Source: Phycisphaerae bacterium
GTDB lineage: Bacteria > Planctomycetota > Phycisphaerae > SM23-33
Assembly (NCBI GenBank): GCA_030745875.1
Contig: JASLNT010000016.1
Coordinates: 85,723-149,722, forward strand
Length of the DNA: 64,000 nt
Direction of reading: 5' to 3'
In this document: positions 10,501 to 20,200 of the stretch, piece by piece
Numbering within the stretch: the stretch's first letter is position 1
How the letters are laid out: each line of letters opens with the position of its first letter
Notes under the pieces: generated by a model
Databases searched by the model: none
What the model was told of the DNA's origin: nothing
What the model saw: the letters and a program-made list of their open reading frames with translations, nothing else
Program-made: the position numbers and the translations under genes

Positions 10501-10989
10501 GACAGTTGGGAGACCGCTACTGGAAGGAATACGAAAGGCTGGTTAATTGGCGACGTATGGAAACCGTTCGAGAAGCGATGTTTCTCGTGCCATCGCCGCC
10601 AGGTCAACAACCAGGGCTTTTGGGGTTGGCTGGGCGGTCCTATGACGCAAATGGTAACCGTCTCCAGCAAGCTGTGGACCGACAGATCCGTCACGGCGCA
10701 CGTTTTCCCCCAGCGGTACCCGATGAGCGCCAAGATCGGCCCTGAACTCCGCATAAACCTCACGAATCCGGCCAACAGCTCCCTGCTCCAGGCCCCTCTG
10801 GACAAGAAGGCTGGCGGATGGGGACTCTGTAAATCCAAGGACGGAGCGCCGGTCTTCAAGAGCAGAGGCGACGCCGACTACAAGCGTATGCTCAAGGCCA
10901 TCGAGGTCGGCAAGAAACGTCTGTATGCGATTCCGCGCGTTGACATGGACGCCGAGCATGTCAGGAAGACTCTCAAGCCGTCGAAGTGA
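7594..10989 (+). CDS. HzsA-related secreted triheme cytochrome/propeller protein
   Basis: A 1131-aa exported protein. After a signal peptide (residues 1-25) comes a jelly-roll/galactose-binding-like region (about 45-220). A WD/TolB-like propeller region (about 350-690) follows, with motifs such as DGSQIKCVSAN and MNPDGSRMQ. The C-terminal cytochrome region has three CxxCH haem motifs at residues 806 (CIGCH), 861 (CIKCH) and 996 (CFSCH). Databases usually name this architecture HzsA-related because the middle domain resembles the hydrazine synthase alpha subunit, but it is widespread in non-anammox planctomycetes. No HzsB/HzsC partners are present here, so hydrazine synthesis is not supported. 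A periplasmic redox or oxidative role linked to polysaccharide use is an inference. Confidence 0.78.
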   Translation: MKTHSCLSVIAVCILASIACPVDGDAPAAKAKENSVVQLSQWYSAGPFKDMEFGNVVRSFNFKFGPETDVLAAGAELTDLSRVYKTGKFPAMRDTRRPWKVHKEWIDGYRHLLPRGPAPSRNETVYLYRTITVSKATTKVMRIYAEDFLRVWVNGKKLGQAVRNYGPNHYPVPLVVNVPLGRGENRLLVKITSLFGRHGFAFGLDGVTKSNTQLPLQRSAEIIDDSKRTNFHPGDMPYASESKRLALGKHSFADAERRVRKFKFDVTMTPMFDPPVSRMDRKLNAEFPPSEGGKAYIDDLSALKLRSIEALALHKRDPKRGAQAVVAAAGAIEATWKRHIRKLDPIAFIRCRAFGVNAIAPYNSGGSTPASICVFDPAKPDRPARVIFTEPELRIYDMNLSYDAKTVFFSAIRKGVPGGWHIYEIGTGGKGLKQITKGPCRDISPLPLPSGRIMFVSERANTWVQCQGQKAGLLYTCNRDGSQIKCVSANIDSDHSPQIMNDGRVLFTRWDYGIERNVFARHALWSMNPDGSRMQLFFGNTIEDPGGFWEARSIPGRPEVVCVFGPHHSYHAGMLGLVWNKLGPEAPRGEGFRFITNEIPVYCDLTFPHGYQDAFPVNERLFLVSYGGDGERKNRLYLLDDRGNRKCVYESAGNLSCWGPMLLKARKTPPVIPPQCDNPEWKYRDPEEMNSKPDNLSGTLIVQDVYQGLAPHVKRGEAKFIQVMEQVRKSRRMAGGEAWGHTPIIGRGTVHVRRLIGLVPIESDGSAHFKAPALRNISLNVLDADGKMLMRMGSDMHIMPGERQSCIGCHENRRGGLASSPGSARPLAARKPPVMPKRPDWGTGGLIDYQKVIQPVWDKYCIKCHGGPNPKAGMDLSGDRTRFFCVSYDNLVERDTVNFNAPFAGGHDETTPRSVGSIVSRLCDHIEGKTKCGKAIPLADRKRIYAWIDANVPYYSTYAYSKVRGIGARDSWETATGRNTKGWLIGDVWKPFEKRCFSCHRRQVNNQGFWGWLGGPMTQMVTVSSKLWTDRSVTAHVFPQRYPMSAKIGPELRINLTNPANSSLLQAPLDKKAGGWGLCKSKDGAPVFKSRGDADYKRMLKAIEVGKKRLYAIPRVDMDAEHVRKTLKPSK

Positions 10990-11077
10990 TCCCCGAGCGC
11001 AGACGTGTACTCGCTCGTCGAGCCCGATACGCAGGGCATCGGATAATAAACGCAAACTGTAAGCTTCCATATGAGAG

Positions 11078-11105
11078 TTCCGATTGTTACACTACTGGAT
11101 CGGAA
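11078..11105. promoter_or_regulatory. Inverted repeat upstream of the citrate-synthase-like gene
   Basis: TTCCGAT (11078-11084) and ATCGGAA (11099-11105) form a perfect 7-bp dyad with a 14-base spacer, about 52 bases before the GTG at 11157. It could be an operator or a leader hairpin. No other evidence supports a function. Confidence 0.25.
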
Positions 11106-11156
11106 TTCAAAGCAATTGTAGCCCTTTACGCGCATGCTGAATATAAGGAGTCGCTT

Positions 11157-12563
11157 GTGACGCAAGATGCAGAAGGAAAGATAAAAGCACATCCGCTGGT
11201 CGACACCACCGAACCGAATCTGGTGGAGGAGACATTCCCCCATGACCTGCCGCCGCTGATCCAGTTCGAGCAGCCCGCGATTGAACATATTGACGGCCAA
11301 GCGGTCGAATTCGATCTGCCTGGGGTCAAGGATCGCGATATTGTCATCACTGACACGACGTTCCGCGACGGTCAGCAGGCCCGCCCGCCGTATACGATCG
11401 ACCAGATGGTCAAGATATACGACCTGCTCAGCCGCCTCAGCGGGCCAAACGGCGTGATCCGCCAGACCGAGTTCTTCCTGTACACCAAGAACGATCGCGA
11501 GACGCTGGACCGCTGTCGCGAACTGGGGCATAAGTTCCCCGAGTGCACCGGCTGGATCCGTGCGGTCAAGGGCGACTTCCGCGCCGTCAAGGAGTGCGGG
11601 CTGAAAGAGACCGGGATGCTGACCAGCTCGTCGGACTATCACATCTTCGACAAGCTGATGTTCAAGAGTCGCAAGGAATGCATGGACAGCTACTGCGAAG
11701 TCGTTGACGCCGCATTCGAGGCCGGTGTGCGGCCGCGTTGCCACCTGGAAGACATTACACGCGCCGACATCGAGGGATTCGTCCTCCCGTTCGTCGATCG
11801 CCTGATGGAGATGAGTCAAGGCGTTCCCGAGGAACTGTCAGTCAAGATTCGCCTGTGCGATACGATGGGATTCGGTCTGCCGTTCGCCAACGTGGCGTTG
11901 CCCAGGAGCATCCCAAAGCTGATCTACAAACTCAACAAGGAATGCGGCGTGCCGAGCGACAGGCTTGAATGGCACGGGCACAACGACTTCCACAAGGTCA
12001 GCGTCAACGGGACCAGCGCGTGGCTCTACGGATGCAACGCGGTCAACACCACGCTGTTCGGATTCGGCGAGCGCACTGGAAATCCTCCGACGGCCGGAGC
12101 CATCTTCGACTACATCGCATTGAAGGGCGACCTTTGCGGGATCGACACCACCGCGATTACGGAACTGGCGGACTATATGACGTCCATCGGTCTTCCGATT
12201 CCGGAGAACTATCCGTTCGCAGGAAGGGCGTTCAACACGACTCGCGCGGGCATTCACGCCGGCGGTCTGAGGCGAAACGAGCGCATCTACAATATCTTCG
12301 ACACCGAAAAACTGCTGGCCCGCCCGCCTCGCGTTGCGATTACCGACAAGAGCGGTACGGACGGAGTGGTGTTGTGGGTCAACGAATTCTTCGGTCTGAA
12401 GGGCGTCGATCGGATCAACAAGATGCGATGCGCTCCGCTGGCCCGATGGGTGATCGACCAGTACGAGAAGGAAGGGCGATTAACTGCGATCAGCGATCAG
12501 GAACTGGAAGTCCAAACCAAGGAACTGATGTCCGAACAGTGGGCGAAGTATAAAGGCGAATAA
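11157..12563 (+). CDS. Isopropylmalate-synthase-superfamily enzyme, candidate Re-citrate synthase
   Basis: A 468-aa pyruvate-carboxyltransferase-like TIM barrel. Residues Asp66-TTF-Arg70-Asp71-GQQ match the catalytic Asp/Arg motif (LeuA has DTTLRDGEQ), and HGHND at 273-277 supplies metal ligands. RAGIHAGG near residue 357 marks the subdomain after the barrel. The LeuA regulatory domain is absent. From memory, the text FRDGQQARPPYT with HGHNDFHK is typical of the clade containing Re-face citrate synthases of Syntrophus and relatives, usually misnamed 2-isopropylmalate synthase. Citrate formation from oxaloacetate and acetyl-CoA is therefore the best guess. The GTG start follows AAGGAG by seven bases; the open frame upstream overlaps the previous gene and is rejected. 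The gene ends just before a strong terminator. Confidence 0.72.
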   Translation: MTQDAEGKIKAHPLVDTTEPNLVEETFPHDLPPLIQFEQPAIEHIDGQAVEFDLPGVKDRDIVITDTTFRDGQQARPPYTIDQMVKIYDLLSRLSGPNGVIRQTEFFLYTKNDRETLDRCRELGHKFPECTGWIRAVKGDFRAVKECGLKETGMLTSSSDYHIFDKLMFKSRKECMDSYCEVVDAAFEAGVRPRCHLEDITRADIEGFVLPFVDRLMEMSQGVPEELSVKIRLCDTMGFGLPFANVALPRSIPKLIYKLNKECGVPSDRLEWHGHNDFHKVSVNGTSAWLYGCNAVNTTLFGFGERTGNPPTAGAIFDYIALKGDLCGIDTTAITELADYMTSIGLPIPENYPFAGRAFNTTRAGIHAGGLRRNERIYNIFDTEKLLARPPRVAITDKSGTDGVVLWVNEFFGLKGVDRINKMRCAPLARWVIDQYEKEGRLTAISDQELEVQTKELMSEQWAKYKGE

Positions 12564-12571
12564 CTCCCGGA

Positions 12572-12615
12572 GACGCAGGCGCCTCGATCGTTCGAGGCGC
12601 CTGCGTCCGGTTTTA
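12572..12615 (+). terminator. Rho-independent terminator
   Basis: A perfect 16-bp stem (12572-12587 with 12592-12607) encloses a 4-base loop and is followed by CGGTTTTA. It lies nine bases after the citrate-synthase-like stop codon and separates the plus-strand run from the minus-strand block. Confidence 0.9.
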
Positions 12616-12616
12616 T

Positions 12617-12946
12617 CTAAGATTTCTTGGGCTGGGGGAAGGCTTCTATCATTATTCGTTTGGTGTCTTTGGCGACTTCCGGGTGCTTGGCGTAGAGGTC
12701 TGTTGTCTTTCCGCAGGGCGTCTTTCCCGGCCAGTTTGCGATCAACGGTACGCGAATCCCGCCTTCGAACATGTCGCATTTCATGTCTCGGAACGGGCCT
12801 GCGCTCTTGAAGAATTGCGGCTTCTGCCCGCCTTCTCTGTGCGGTCCGTTGTCGCTGGCGAATGTCACCAGCGTGTTGTCGTCGATCTTCAACTCCTTCA
12901 GCAGGTCGAAGATCTTCCCCACGTCAGCGTCGAGTCGGGTGATCAT
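12617..12946 (-). pseudogene. Sulfatase remnant with internal deletion
   Basis: A 109-codon fragment of a sulfatase. It keeps the central segment (RLDADVGKIFDLLKEL, FASDNGPH, MFEGGIRVPLIANWPGK) and then jumps within a few residues to a C-terminal-like segment (TTDLYAKHPEVAKD...IMIEAF). The Cys-x-Pro-x-Arg site, the N-terminal metal Asp residues and roughly 100 residues between the two segments are missing. In the same frame just upstream of 12946 the text RDSHDA continues the homology briefly, then is lost. It cannot be an active enzyme and is best read as a decaying copy at the 3' end of the minus-strand cluster. Confidence 0.75.
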
Positions 12947-13032
12947 CGCGTCGTGACTGTCTCGCGCCGGTCTTCCCGGCCATGCTTGTTTTCATGTTTT
13001 GGTTTGCTTCCATGCTTCTATCTTGCGCGGAA

Positions 13033-14070
13033 TTAGTCGCGTTTGGACGACTTGAAGGTCTTGGGGTTTGTCTTGGCTTTCAAGTACTTGTCGAACCAGG
13101 CGATTTCGAGCTTCATCACGATGTCCAGCGATTTTCCTCGGTAGACGTCGTAATGCTTGGTGTTCTTGAGTACGTGATATTCCGTCGGTATTCCGCTCTT
13201 CTTGAGAATCTTGTGAACGCGTTCGGAGTTGTCCTTGATCTTGAAGTAGTGCTCCTTGTCGGCGTCGATCAGGAGTGTGGGGACTTTTACCTTGTCAGCG
13301 TACTGACCGGGATTGAAAAGGGCGATGCGTACGCGGTGGGGCGTGCCCTGCAATACTCCGCCCGAGCCTCCGCCCTGGGGCATGGGAGCGATCGCGCCGC
13401 GGGCGCGGGCGGACTTGCCCTTGTAAACGTCCCTTAGCCCTTTGGGATAGAGCTTTGTCCAGTCGTCGGGCATTGAACCAACCTGGGCCGCCACGCACGC
13501 GATGCGCTTGTCGTGGGCGGCGCGGTAAATTACGTGCCCTCCGCCGAAACTTGTGCCCCAGATTCCGATGCGGGCCTGGTCGACCATCGGCTCGCCGTAG
13601 ATATATGAAACCGCCGCGTCGATGTCCTTCTGCTGGTCCACCGGGTCGACCACTTCGCGAATGGCCTGGGCTTTGACCGTCACGTTTCCATCCTTGTCGG
13701 GCTTTGGCGTCTTACCTCGCACCACCAGGCGACAGTTGCTTTCACCCCAGCCGCGATAGTCGTAAACAATGACCACGTAACCGGCGGCGGCGAATCGCGG
13801 TGCGATACCGGAATTCAGCAGAAACGCCTTCGTTCCGCCCCAACCGTTGCACAACACCAGTCCGGGGAGTTTCTGGTCGGCCTTGCGGTCCTTGGGATAC
13901 AGCAGGGCTCCAGACAAGCGCGTACCGTCGCTCCAGAGCGTTATCTCGCGTTTGACGATCGTGGGGTGGCCTTTGACCGCCTCCTCTTTCGGAGCTTTCG
14001 CAGCCTGACAGATCGACGTTAAACCAAGAATCGCTGCGACAGTCCAACTCAACGCGCCAAATGCTTTCAT
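13033..14070 (-). CDS. Secreted alpha/beta hydrolase (esterase/dienelactone-hydrolase-like)
   Basis: A 345-aa protein with a signal peptide (residues 1-23). The alpha/beta-hydrolase core has the nucleophile elbow GTSFGG (Ser174), an acid in LLIDADKEH near residue 282, and a C-terminal catalytic His in KHYDVY. The oxyanion region is LCNGWGGTK. It resembles acetyl-xylan-esterase and dienelactone-hydrolase-like proteins found in polysaccharide clusters, so deacetylation or ester cleavage on a glycan is likely. The exact substrate is unknown. GGGAGA precedes the ATG, and the upstream gene stops one base before the start, which suggests coupling. Confidence 0.8.
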   Translation of the reverse strand: MKAFGALSWTVAAILGLTSICQAAKAPKEEAVKGHPTIVKREITLWSDGTRLSGALLYPKDRKADQKLPGLVLCNGWGGTKAFLLNSGIAPRFAAAGYVVIVYDYRGWGESNCRLVVRGKTPKPDKDGNVTVKAQAIREVVDPVDQQKDIDAAVSYIYGEPMVDQARIGIWGTSFGGGHVIYRAAHDKRIACVAAQVGSMPDDWTKLYPKGLRDVYKGKSARARGAIAPMPQGGGSGGVLQGTPHRVRIALFNPGQYADKVKVPTLLIDADKEHYFKIKDNSERVHKILKKSGIPTEYHVLKNTKHYDVYRGKSLDIVMKLEIAWFDKYLKAKTNPKTFKSSKRD

Positions 14071-14071
14071 G

Positions 14072-17000
14072 CTAGTTCTCCCTGTTTCCGGTTTTGAGGC
14101 GTATTACTGCCCCGTCTATCGTGGAGACGAATACGCCCGCATCAGTTATCGCCATTCCATCCAGCACCGGCGGCGCCGGAAGGGCGCAGGATGCTGTTTT
14201 TGCTCCGTTCTCGCGTGAAGCCGCCCAAAAGGTTCCAGGCCCGTGGTTCTCGGGGGTCTCGGTGGGGGACTTCCCGCCCGCGGCAAGCACAGCATCACGC
14301 GTGAGGACTATCGCCCTGGCTACAAAGGGCAATTGTGCGGTCCATGTGATCGTGCGTTTCTTCTGGGGATGTTTCGGTATGATCTCGGCAAACAGTTTGT
14401 AGTTTCCGGTCATGTCCGGTTTAACGTGACCGCCGCCCATGCGATACGCCATCCGCCCGTATCCGTAAATGAACCTCCCCCCGTCAAACGCCAGCAACCG
14501 TCCGGACGGAGACACGTTGCCCGCGTCAGGCCAGTGGGTGTATCCGCCTTCTATTTTCTCTCCGTAGATCCAATACGTTCGATGCCACCACGTATCATCA
14601 AGGAATCCCCGCGGGGCGAACAGGTGTGTCGCATCCTCGACGGGCTTGAGATTCTTGTCGACACCCATTCCGCGCATCCATATCGCTCCCTTTTCCAGCG
14701 AAAGGATGTCCGGGAGCATTTGTCGCCGTATTCTCGGGCCAGCACCCCTGGATGTATGTACGTCTGTTTTGACGACGACCTTTCCGGTCTTCAATTCCAG
14801 AACAAGGAGATGTATCCCGCCGTCGCTGGACGATGACCGTCCGGCTGCGAAGTACACGCGGGCTCCGTCGACCAGAACCGACCCATGCACCGGCCAGACC
14901 GATTCGACTTGCCCGTAGGAGAATATCCTTCGATCCCCGGCCGAAACTCCGAACCGCCATACCAACGCCCCGTCCGAAGCTCGCAGACAATAGACTGCTC
15001 CGTTTCTCGTTCCAAACACGCACAGGCCGGCGGACAAAGTCGGCGGTGAGTCGATGCGACCGTCAGCGGTGAAGGTCCAGAGTCGTCTCCCGTCGGCTGC
15101 AGACATGGCGCACAGCGTGTGACGATCAGTCTCGGCGACAAACACCGCCCCGCCGGCCGACACCGGAGCGGTTATCGGCGCGTGGAGCTTTGTTGTCCAC
15201 GCGATATGCGGTTTGCGTGGTGCGGGCAGGTCTTGATACGCGCTTCGGCGAGCATCTTTGCGATACGTCGGCCAGTCGGTTTTCGACGAACTGAACTTGA
15301 TGCCTGAAATCTTCCCAAACGCCCGCCCGGTCTGGAGCGGAAGCGGGCCTTTCTGTGCGCTGGACTGCGGACTCAGCGCGTTCAGTCCGGTTATCAGCGA
15401 TTCGGGATTGCACGCGCACGAATGCTGCGGGGTGTAGATCAGTCCGTTTGCGGGCATGATTCCGTATTGACATGCGCCGCGCGCCCACCCGACGTTCCGA
15501 TTGGGCCCGCCTTTGGGGTCCACGAATTGCATTCCGCCGCGCCCCATGATAATCCAGCGAACGGTGGCTTTGTTCCTGTAGCAGCGGTGGTGTCCCCATC
15601 CTTTTTGGGCGGTGATCGTGGCCGTGATCTTGCCGGTCTTAAGGTCGCGTCCCTGCGTGAATCCCGGGTCGACGCCTCGCCGCATGGCGCCGGTCCAGAC
15701 CGCGCCGTTTATCACGAAGACATCCTGCGGGACGTTGTAGTTTTCAAAGTATGGCGCGGTCCAGAGTTTCTTACCGCTGTCGAGAGCAAATGCGTACATT
15801 TCGGCTTTCTGCACAGTTGTTTTACCGCCGCTGGAGATTATCCACTTGCTGCCCTTGTCGGGAGGGGACTTGCCCACGTTGTCTTTCGCAGCGCGATCTA
15901 TTGTCAGCACGACACCATCGTGGATCACCAGTGTGGGCGTTGACCAGGCCCAGCGGTTTTTTGCTACAGGGCGGGCGGCTGCCCAGGCGTCTTTTCCATC
16001 GCTCGCGTTCAGGCAAACTACGTGCGAGATCGTTTGGAGACAAACCTTTCCGGCGTCGATCGCCAGAGTTGTGGGCATTATCTCACCGGGCTCCTTGAAC
16101 TGTCGCTTCCAGAGCAGCTTGCCGGTTGCAGTGTTTATCGCCGCGATCCGCTGGGTTCCGTACATACGGACCGGTGTGCGCGGGAAACGCCATATTATTT
16201 CCAGCTTTGGGACGGTCTGGTCGATCCATTTCTTTCGCTGATCGTACTCATCGCTCGTCATGTCGTCGGCGAGAACGTACAGGCGCTTGCCCGCCAGGAG
16301 CAATTCGCGTGCCCCGCCGGTTCCCGGAAGGGTCGCGGTCTCTTTGCCCGTTGCGGCGTCCAGAACGCTGACGGGCTTTGCGTAACCCAGTGCGACGTAG
16401 ACTTTCTGTCCGCGTGCAACAAGGAGTCTTCCGATTTCCGGCGGGCCGCTGCGAAATCCTCGCAGGTGCGATTCCCAGTTGGTGATGGGCTTCTTCCAGA
16501 GCAGCACGCCGCTGAATGCGTCGCGGGCTATGAGGCTCCACTTGGGCGGCATGTAGACCGAGCTTATGGGTCCCTCGTCGATGATGTAAAATATTCGACC
16601 GCCGGCGCTCACCATAGCGCTGACGCTGGCCATGTGTTCGTGGCTGCGTGCGTACTTCGGTCCGCAGGTCCAGCGTATTCCGTGCGGCGGTCCAACGAGA
16701 GTGTCTTTTGACACTGCGTTATTGGTCGCGTCGTAAAGGTAGTGCGTCCACTCGTCCAATTTTGCAGTCCCGTGCTTGCTGGATATCTTGATCTCCGCTT
16801 TGCGAACGTCGACGATCACACCCTTGGGGCACAGCGTTCTGGTCATTTCGGCGGGCGGTATGCGGGTCTCACCGGTAAGGACGATCATGTTGACCAGGCT
16901 GTCCACGTAGGGAAGCAGCCGATCGTTCACCGTCGAGACGGTGACCGGACCGTAGATGTTCCTGCCGAGGAGGCGTTTTCTGGCGGCGGCGACCTTTGCG

Positions 17001-17251
17001 GGGTCATCGTCCAAACCGTGGATCAGGTAGGGGCCCGCCTTGTGCAAGTCCTCCAGAAGTCTCGCATTGCCGCATCCGATCACCACTACCAGCCCGCCCT
17101 TAATACCGGAAGCTTCGATAATCGCTTTGGCGGAATCGGTGCTCGGGGCGGCCGATGCGCTGTCGACCCCGCCGCCGCAAGTCGAGAGGACCACGCCCGC
17201 CAAGAGAATCAGGCCCGTGGTGAGTCGCCAGTGAATGGAGTCGTGCATCAT
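14072..17251 (-). CDS. Secreted methyltransferase-like/PQQ beta-propeller fusion (copy 1)
   Basis: A 1059-aa exported protein. The N-terminus is a lipoprotein-like or Sec signal with VVLSTCGGG near residue 25. A Rossmann methyltransferase-like segment follows (about residues 45-165, motif VVIGCGNARLLEDL). The rest is a long PQQ-type propeller with the family phrase DEWTHYLYDATNNAVSKD and blades such as GVLLWKKPI, GKLLWKRQF and RRLWTFTAD. A methyltransferase fold outside the cytoplasm would lack S-adenosylmethionine, so that part is probably a binding or structural module. I chose ATG 17251 because GGAAGGTGG precedes it; the upstream extension has no signal peptide. It is a tandem paralogue of the next gene, separated by 22 bases. 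Confidence 0.82.
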   Translation of the reverse strand: MMHDSIHWRLTTGLILLAGVVLSTCGGGVDSASAAPSTDSAKAIIEASGIKGGLVVVIGCGNARLLEDLHKAGPYLIHGLDDDPAKVAAARKRLLGRNIYGPVTVSTVNDRLLPYVDSLVNMIVLTGETRIPPAEMTRTLCPKGVIVDVRKAEIKISSKHGTAKLDEWTHYLYDATNNAVSKDTLVGPPHGIRWTCGPKYARSHEHMASVSAMVSAGGRIFYIIDEGPISSVYMPPKWSLIARDAFSGVLLWKKPITNWESHLRGFRSGPPEIGRLLVARGQKVYVALGYAKPVSVLDAATGKETATLPGTGGARELLLAGKRLYVLADDMTSDEYDQRKKWIDQTVPKLEIIWRFPRTPVRMYGTQRIAAINTATGKLLWKRQFKEPGEIMPTTLAIDAGKVCLQTISHVVCLNASDGKDAWAAARPVAKNRWAWSTPTLVIHDGVVLTIDRAAKDNVGKSPPDKGSKWIISSGGKTTVQKAEMYAFALDSGKKLWTAPYFENYNVPQDVFVINGAVWTGAMRRGVDPGFTQGRDLKTGKITATITAQKGWGHHRCYRNKATVRWIIMGRGGMQFVDPKGGPNRNVGWARGACQYGIMPANGLIYTPQHSCACNPESLITGLNALSPQSSAQKGPLPLQTGRAFGKISGIKFSSSKTDWPTYRKDARRSAYQDLPAPRKPHIAWTTKLHAPITAPVSAGGAVFVAETDRHTLCAMSAADGRRLWTFTADGRIDSPPTLSAGLCVFGTRNGAVYCLRASDGALVWRFGVSAGDRRIFSYGQVESVWPVHGSVLVDGARVYFAAGRSSSSDGGIHLLVLELKTGKVVVKTDVHTSRGAGPRIRRQMLPDILSLEKGAIWMRGMGVDKNLKPVEDATHLFAPRGFLDDTWWHRTYWIYGEKIEGGYTHWPDAGNVSPSGRLLAFDGGRFIYGYGRMAYRMGGGHVKPDMTGNYKLFAEIIPKHPQKKRTITWTAQLPFVARAIVLTRDAVLAAGGKSPTETPENHGPGTFWAASRENGAKTASCALPAPPVLDGMAITDAGVFVSTIDGAVIRLKTGNREN

Positions 17252-17273
17252 GATCCACCTTCCGCTCCGCCGC

Positions 17274-20200
17274 CTATTTACCGAAACAGACAAGGGATCC
17301 GTCCTGTAATGAGATAAAAATTCGACTTCGGGCTGCAATCATGCCGTCAAAGACCGGGGAATACTCCAGCTTATGTTTGGATAGCATATTTCCATTCGAG
17401 ACCGAAACCCTCCACATCACCGCTCCTTTCTTTCCAAGGAAGGCTGCTTCGGCCTGGTCTGGAGCGTTGAGTTTGAGTTTGCGAGTTCTGGCTTCGTCAG
17501 GTTCGGGCGGACCGGCCAGGAACAGGCTATTGTCGGCGAGCACAAGCCCTCGGACAAAGACGGGCATCGGACGACTCCAGTGATAACGATGCAGGCTTGG
17601 CGCGCCGTGCTGTCTGTCCCTCTGGGTCACTTTAAGCCCGAGAGCCTGACCGGATCTGGCGTAACGGAGATGTTGTTTGTCTCGATTGCTGGGCAGCGGT
17701 TGGAAGGCTTTCTTCTCGGCGGCGAACAGGCGGTATGTCTCTCCTCCGCGAATCTGTCCGGACATTCCGCCCGGATACTTGTCCCGCCCGTATCCGAATA
17801 CGGTATCCTTGCCTACGGAGAGAATTCGTCCGGACGGAACCATATTGCCCACTCTCGGCCAGATCTGCCATCCGGATTCATTAACGGGCGTCATGCACAC
17901 CGCGTCAGACCCATACAACCAATACGAGCGATGCCACCACGCGTCGTCGAGGAATCCTGTGGGTGCGAACAAATGCGGTGGGCCGATTTCCAGATCATCG
18001 CCAGTCTTGAAGTTGATCTTGAGGTGTCTCATGTACACCGATCCTCCGGACACCGCCAGGACATCATTCAACACGCCGCGCAGATCCACGCCTCCGTCGG
18101 GTTGGTCTCCTGTTTTGGGGTCGGGGCTGTGGATGACCGTCTCTGAGAGTTTCTTTCCGGTTTCCGGATCGAGCTTGTACACGTAAATCCCACCGTCAAG
18201 ATACGACGACCGTCCGGCTGCAACGATGAGCTTATTGTCGCTGACCAGAACACTACCGTGGACCGGCCAGACTGATTCGAGTTGTCCGCGAACCACGATC
18301 AGGCGATCCGTGGGCGCCGCGCGGAATCGCCACAGCATCGCTCCATCAGTTTGCCGCAGGCAGTAGACCCATCCGTCGGCCGAGCCGAAGACGACCGTTT
18401 GTTTGTGGATAGTAGGTGGGGAATCGACGCGGCCTCCAGTGGTGTGGGACCACAACGCCTTTCCGTTTGCGGCGTTAAGGGCGTGGACAGTGTGGGTGTC
18501 GACGGAGGCGACGAATATCTTCCCGCCGCCGACGACCGGGCTGGACAACCGTCCGCCGATCTTCGCCCGCCAGACTTGTCTGATATTCTCGGGAAGGCTT
18601 GTAGTACTCCGGCCGCTGCGTTCGTTGTCGTGTCTGAACGTCGGCCAGTCTTCGGAACTGTCGCTGCTCTCTTTCTCGACCTTCCCAACCGCCTCGCCGG
18701 TTTCATGTCGGATGTCAGTTGCTTCGGCGGGGCTCGGTTGGTTATGAGACGAGGTGAAGGCGTACATGCCTTTCAGCATCGTTTTGATATTGCAGGCGCA
18801 GGAGTGCGGTGGGGCGTACAGGAGACCGTTTGCGGGCATGATTCCGTATTGGCACGTGCCCCGCACCCAGTGGTTCGGGTTGATCTTACCTGACTTCACA
18901 TTAATAAACTCGATCCCAGATCTGCTTGACATGATGAATCGGCTGGTGGCTTTGGGTCGGTAGCAGCGATGATGGGCCAGCGTTGCATACGCCCAGGCTT
19001 TCTTTGTGTCGATGGTCTTGATCAGTTTTCCAGTTTTGGCGTCCAGGCCCTCGCCGAAATCCGCGCTTCCGCGGCTTGGCGTGTATCCGCGCCACAGCAA
19101 ACCGTTGATAATGAAGATGTCCGGCGGTGAGCAGAATCCCGCCCTTGCCGAACAGTTCCACAACGCCTTTCCGTCGCTGATTGAAAACGCCGACAGTTTC
19201 TGGAAATCCGCGATATATGCTATGCCGCCATGGGCCGTGAGCGTCGGAGCCGCCCACTGCCAAGCCCTGCCGCCCGTGCGGACCAGCTTGCAGGGATTGG
19301 TCACGCTCCATTTCTTGTCACCCGATTTGATTTTCAGGCATACGAGTTGCTTGTCTGTTTGATAGAGCAGCGAATCGCCCGAGGCAACCAGTGGGAGAAG
19401 TGTTTCGATGCTTACGGTTTTTCGCCAGATGACGTCGCCGGTTTTCTTATTGGCGGCCAGAATGATCCTGCTGGCGGCCCGTTCGTCTCCGCGACGCTTC
19501 ATGTGGATGGCTTCCTGGCTGTCGCCGAGCAACATCACCAGGGTCTCTCCGGATTGGATGATCTGTCGCGTGCGGTCAGAGCCCCTGTAGGTCGTCAGCG
19601 TCTTGCCTGTGGCTGCGTCTAGTGCGCTTACCGGCTGGTCCAGTCCGAGCGTGACGTAAATGCGACCACCGTCTGCGACGAGTCGGAACGGGAGATCCGC
19701 CGGACCCGAACGGAAACCGCGCATGTGGTCGGACCATTTGTTGATCGTACGCTTCCACAGGATCACTCCGTTGAAGGCGTCGCGTGCGGTCAGGATCCAT
19801 CTTGGCGGCATGCGGATGTCGGCCCGCACCCCCTCATCGATCAGGTAGAATATCCGCCCTCTGGACGACACCATTGCGCTGACGCTTGCGAGTTGTTCGT
19901 GGCTTCGCGCGAATTTCGGGGACCCGATCCACTGCACGTGTTTCGGCAGGCCGACTACGGTGTCTTGCGCAACGGCGTTGTTGTCGGGCCCGTGCAGGTA
20001 GTGTGTCCATTCGTCGATGTCCGCCGGCCAGGGCTTGGCGACCTTTTTCCACGTTTCGCCCGACCTGATCCATGCCGTCCCGAGCGGAGCCAGCACGCGC
20101 ATAACTTCGCCGGCGGGAATATCCCCGAGTTCGTCAGCCACCAGAAGATTCACCAGATTGTCCGCGTATGGGAGATGCTTCCGGGCCCAATATCGCACCG

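Noticed and set aside
7594..10989. True hydrazine synthase (anammox)
   Set aside because: No HzsB/HzsC genes, no hydrazine dehydrogenase and only the related domain arrangement; the context is polysaccharide use.
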